Of a stretch of 22,857 nucleotides of DNA, positions 22,774 through 22,857 are shown piece after piece. The stretch comes from MAG-120531 sp963934855 (GTDB lineage: Bacteria > Bacteroidota > Bacteroidia > Flavobacteriales > Flavobacteriaceae). The notes beneath the pieces were generated by a model. It was given only the letters and a program-made list of their open reading frames with translations. It searched no databases and had not been told where the DNA came from. Made by a program: the position numbers and the translations under genes. Numbering within the stretch: the stretch's first letter is position 1; every line of letters begins with the position of its first letter. The DNA is taken from contig CAWWAC010000026.1 in NCBI GenBank assembly GCA_963934855.1, positions 1 through 22,857 on the forward strand, written 5' to 3'.

Positions 22774-22857
22774 GATTTGTAAGCTTTGTCGTTGGATTTT
22801 ATTTTCACAAGAGCATCATTTATTAATTTTAGTTATATAATTCATATAAAATATATA

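Noticed and set aside
22541..22840. 99-codon plus-strand frame at the right end
   Set aside because: It runs through the tRNA-Leu gene and its terminator; the internal GVVELVDTLDLGSS-type string is the usual false translation of a tRNA.

Overview
The window looks like chromosome from a member of the Bacteroidota, most likely a flavobacterium-like lineage. It is AT-rich, most genes lack a Shine-Dalgarno sequence, and several promoters carry the phylum's TAnnTTTG -7 element. It also encodes a carboxypeptidase-regulatory/plug/barrel TonB-dependent receptor, a LytTR response regulator and a long-form urocanate hydratase. The genus cannot be read from the sequence. I see no phage, insertion sequence, integron or CRISPR array.

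Left part (1-6829): the tail of an AraC-family regulator enters from the left edge. A minus-strand operon of three overlapping genes follows: a sugar-1-phosphate-type nucleotidyltransferase, an APH-fold (N-acetylhexosamine/AmgK-like) kinase and an LpxR-family outer-membrane protein. Divergent from it are a Tat-exported GH109-type alpha-N-acetylgalactosaminidase and a TonB-dependent receptor. Together they read as an amino-sugar capture and reuse locus: uptake, hydrolysis, anomeric phosphorylation, nucleotide activation. The specificity is inferred.

Middle (6830-13962): a short region with a consensus promoter and a strong intrinsic terminator probably encodes a small RNA of about 90 nt. Next comes a complete, tightly packed minus-strand histidine-degradation operon, hutH-hutI-hutU-hutG, which turns histidine into glutamate plus formamide. 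A divergent LysR regulator faces hutH. A T-N11-A palindrome in the gap sits about 65 bp from the inferred hutH transcription start, where LysR proteins classically bind.

Right part (13963-22857): a probable operon holds a TonB-C-like lipoprotein, ruvC (TTG start), hemW and a cyclase-family hydrolase, and ends at an intrinsic terminator. A signalling cluster follows: a single-domain receiver, a PAS-PAS histidine kinase, a free HPt protein, a second single-domain receiver and a LytTR response regulator. The last four look like a phosphorelay split over separate proteins. A 351-bp gap contains a possible 50-residue small protein. The window ends with a minus-strand M20 dipeptidase and a divergent tRNA-Leu(UAG) with its own promoter and terminator.
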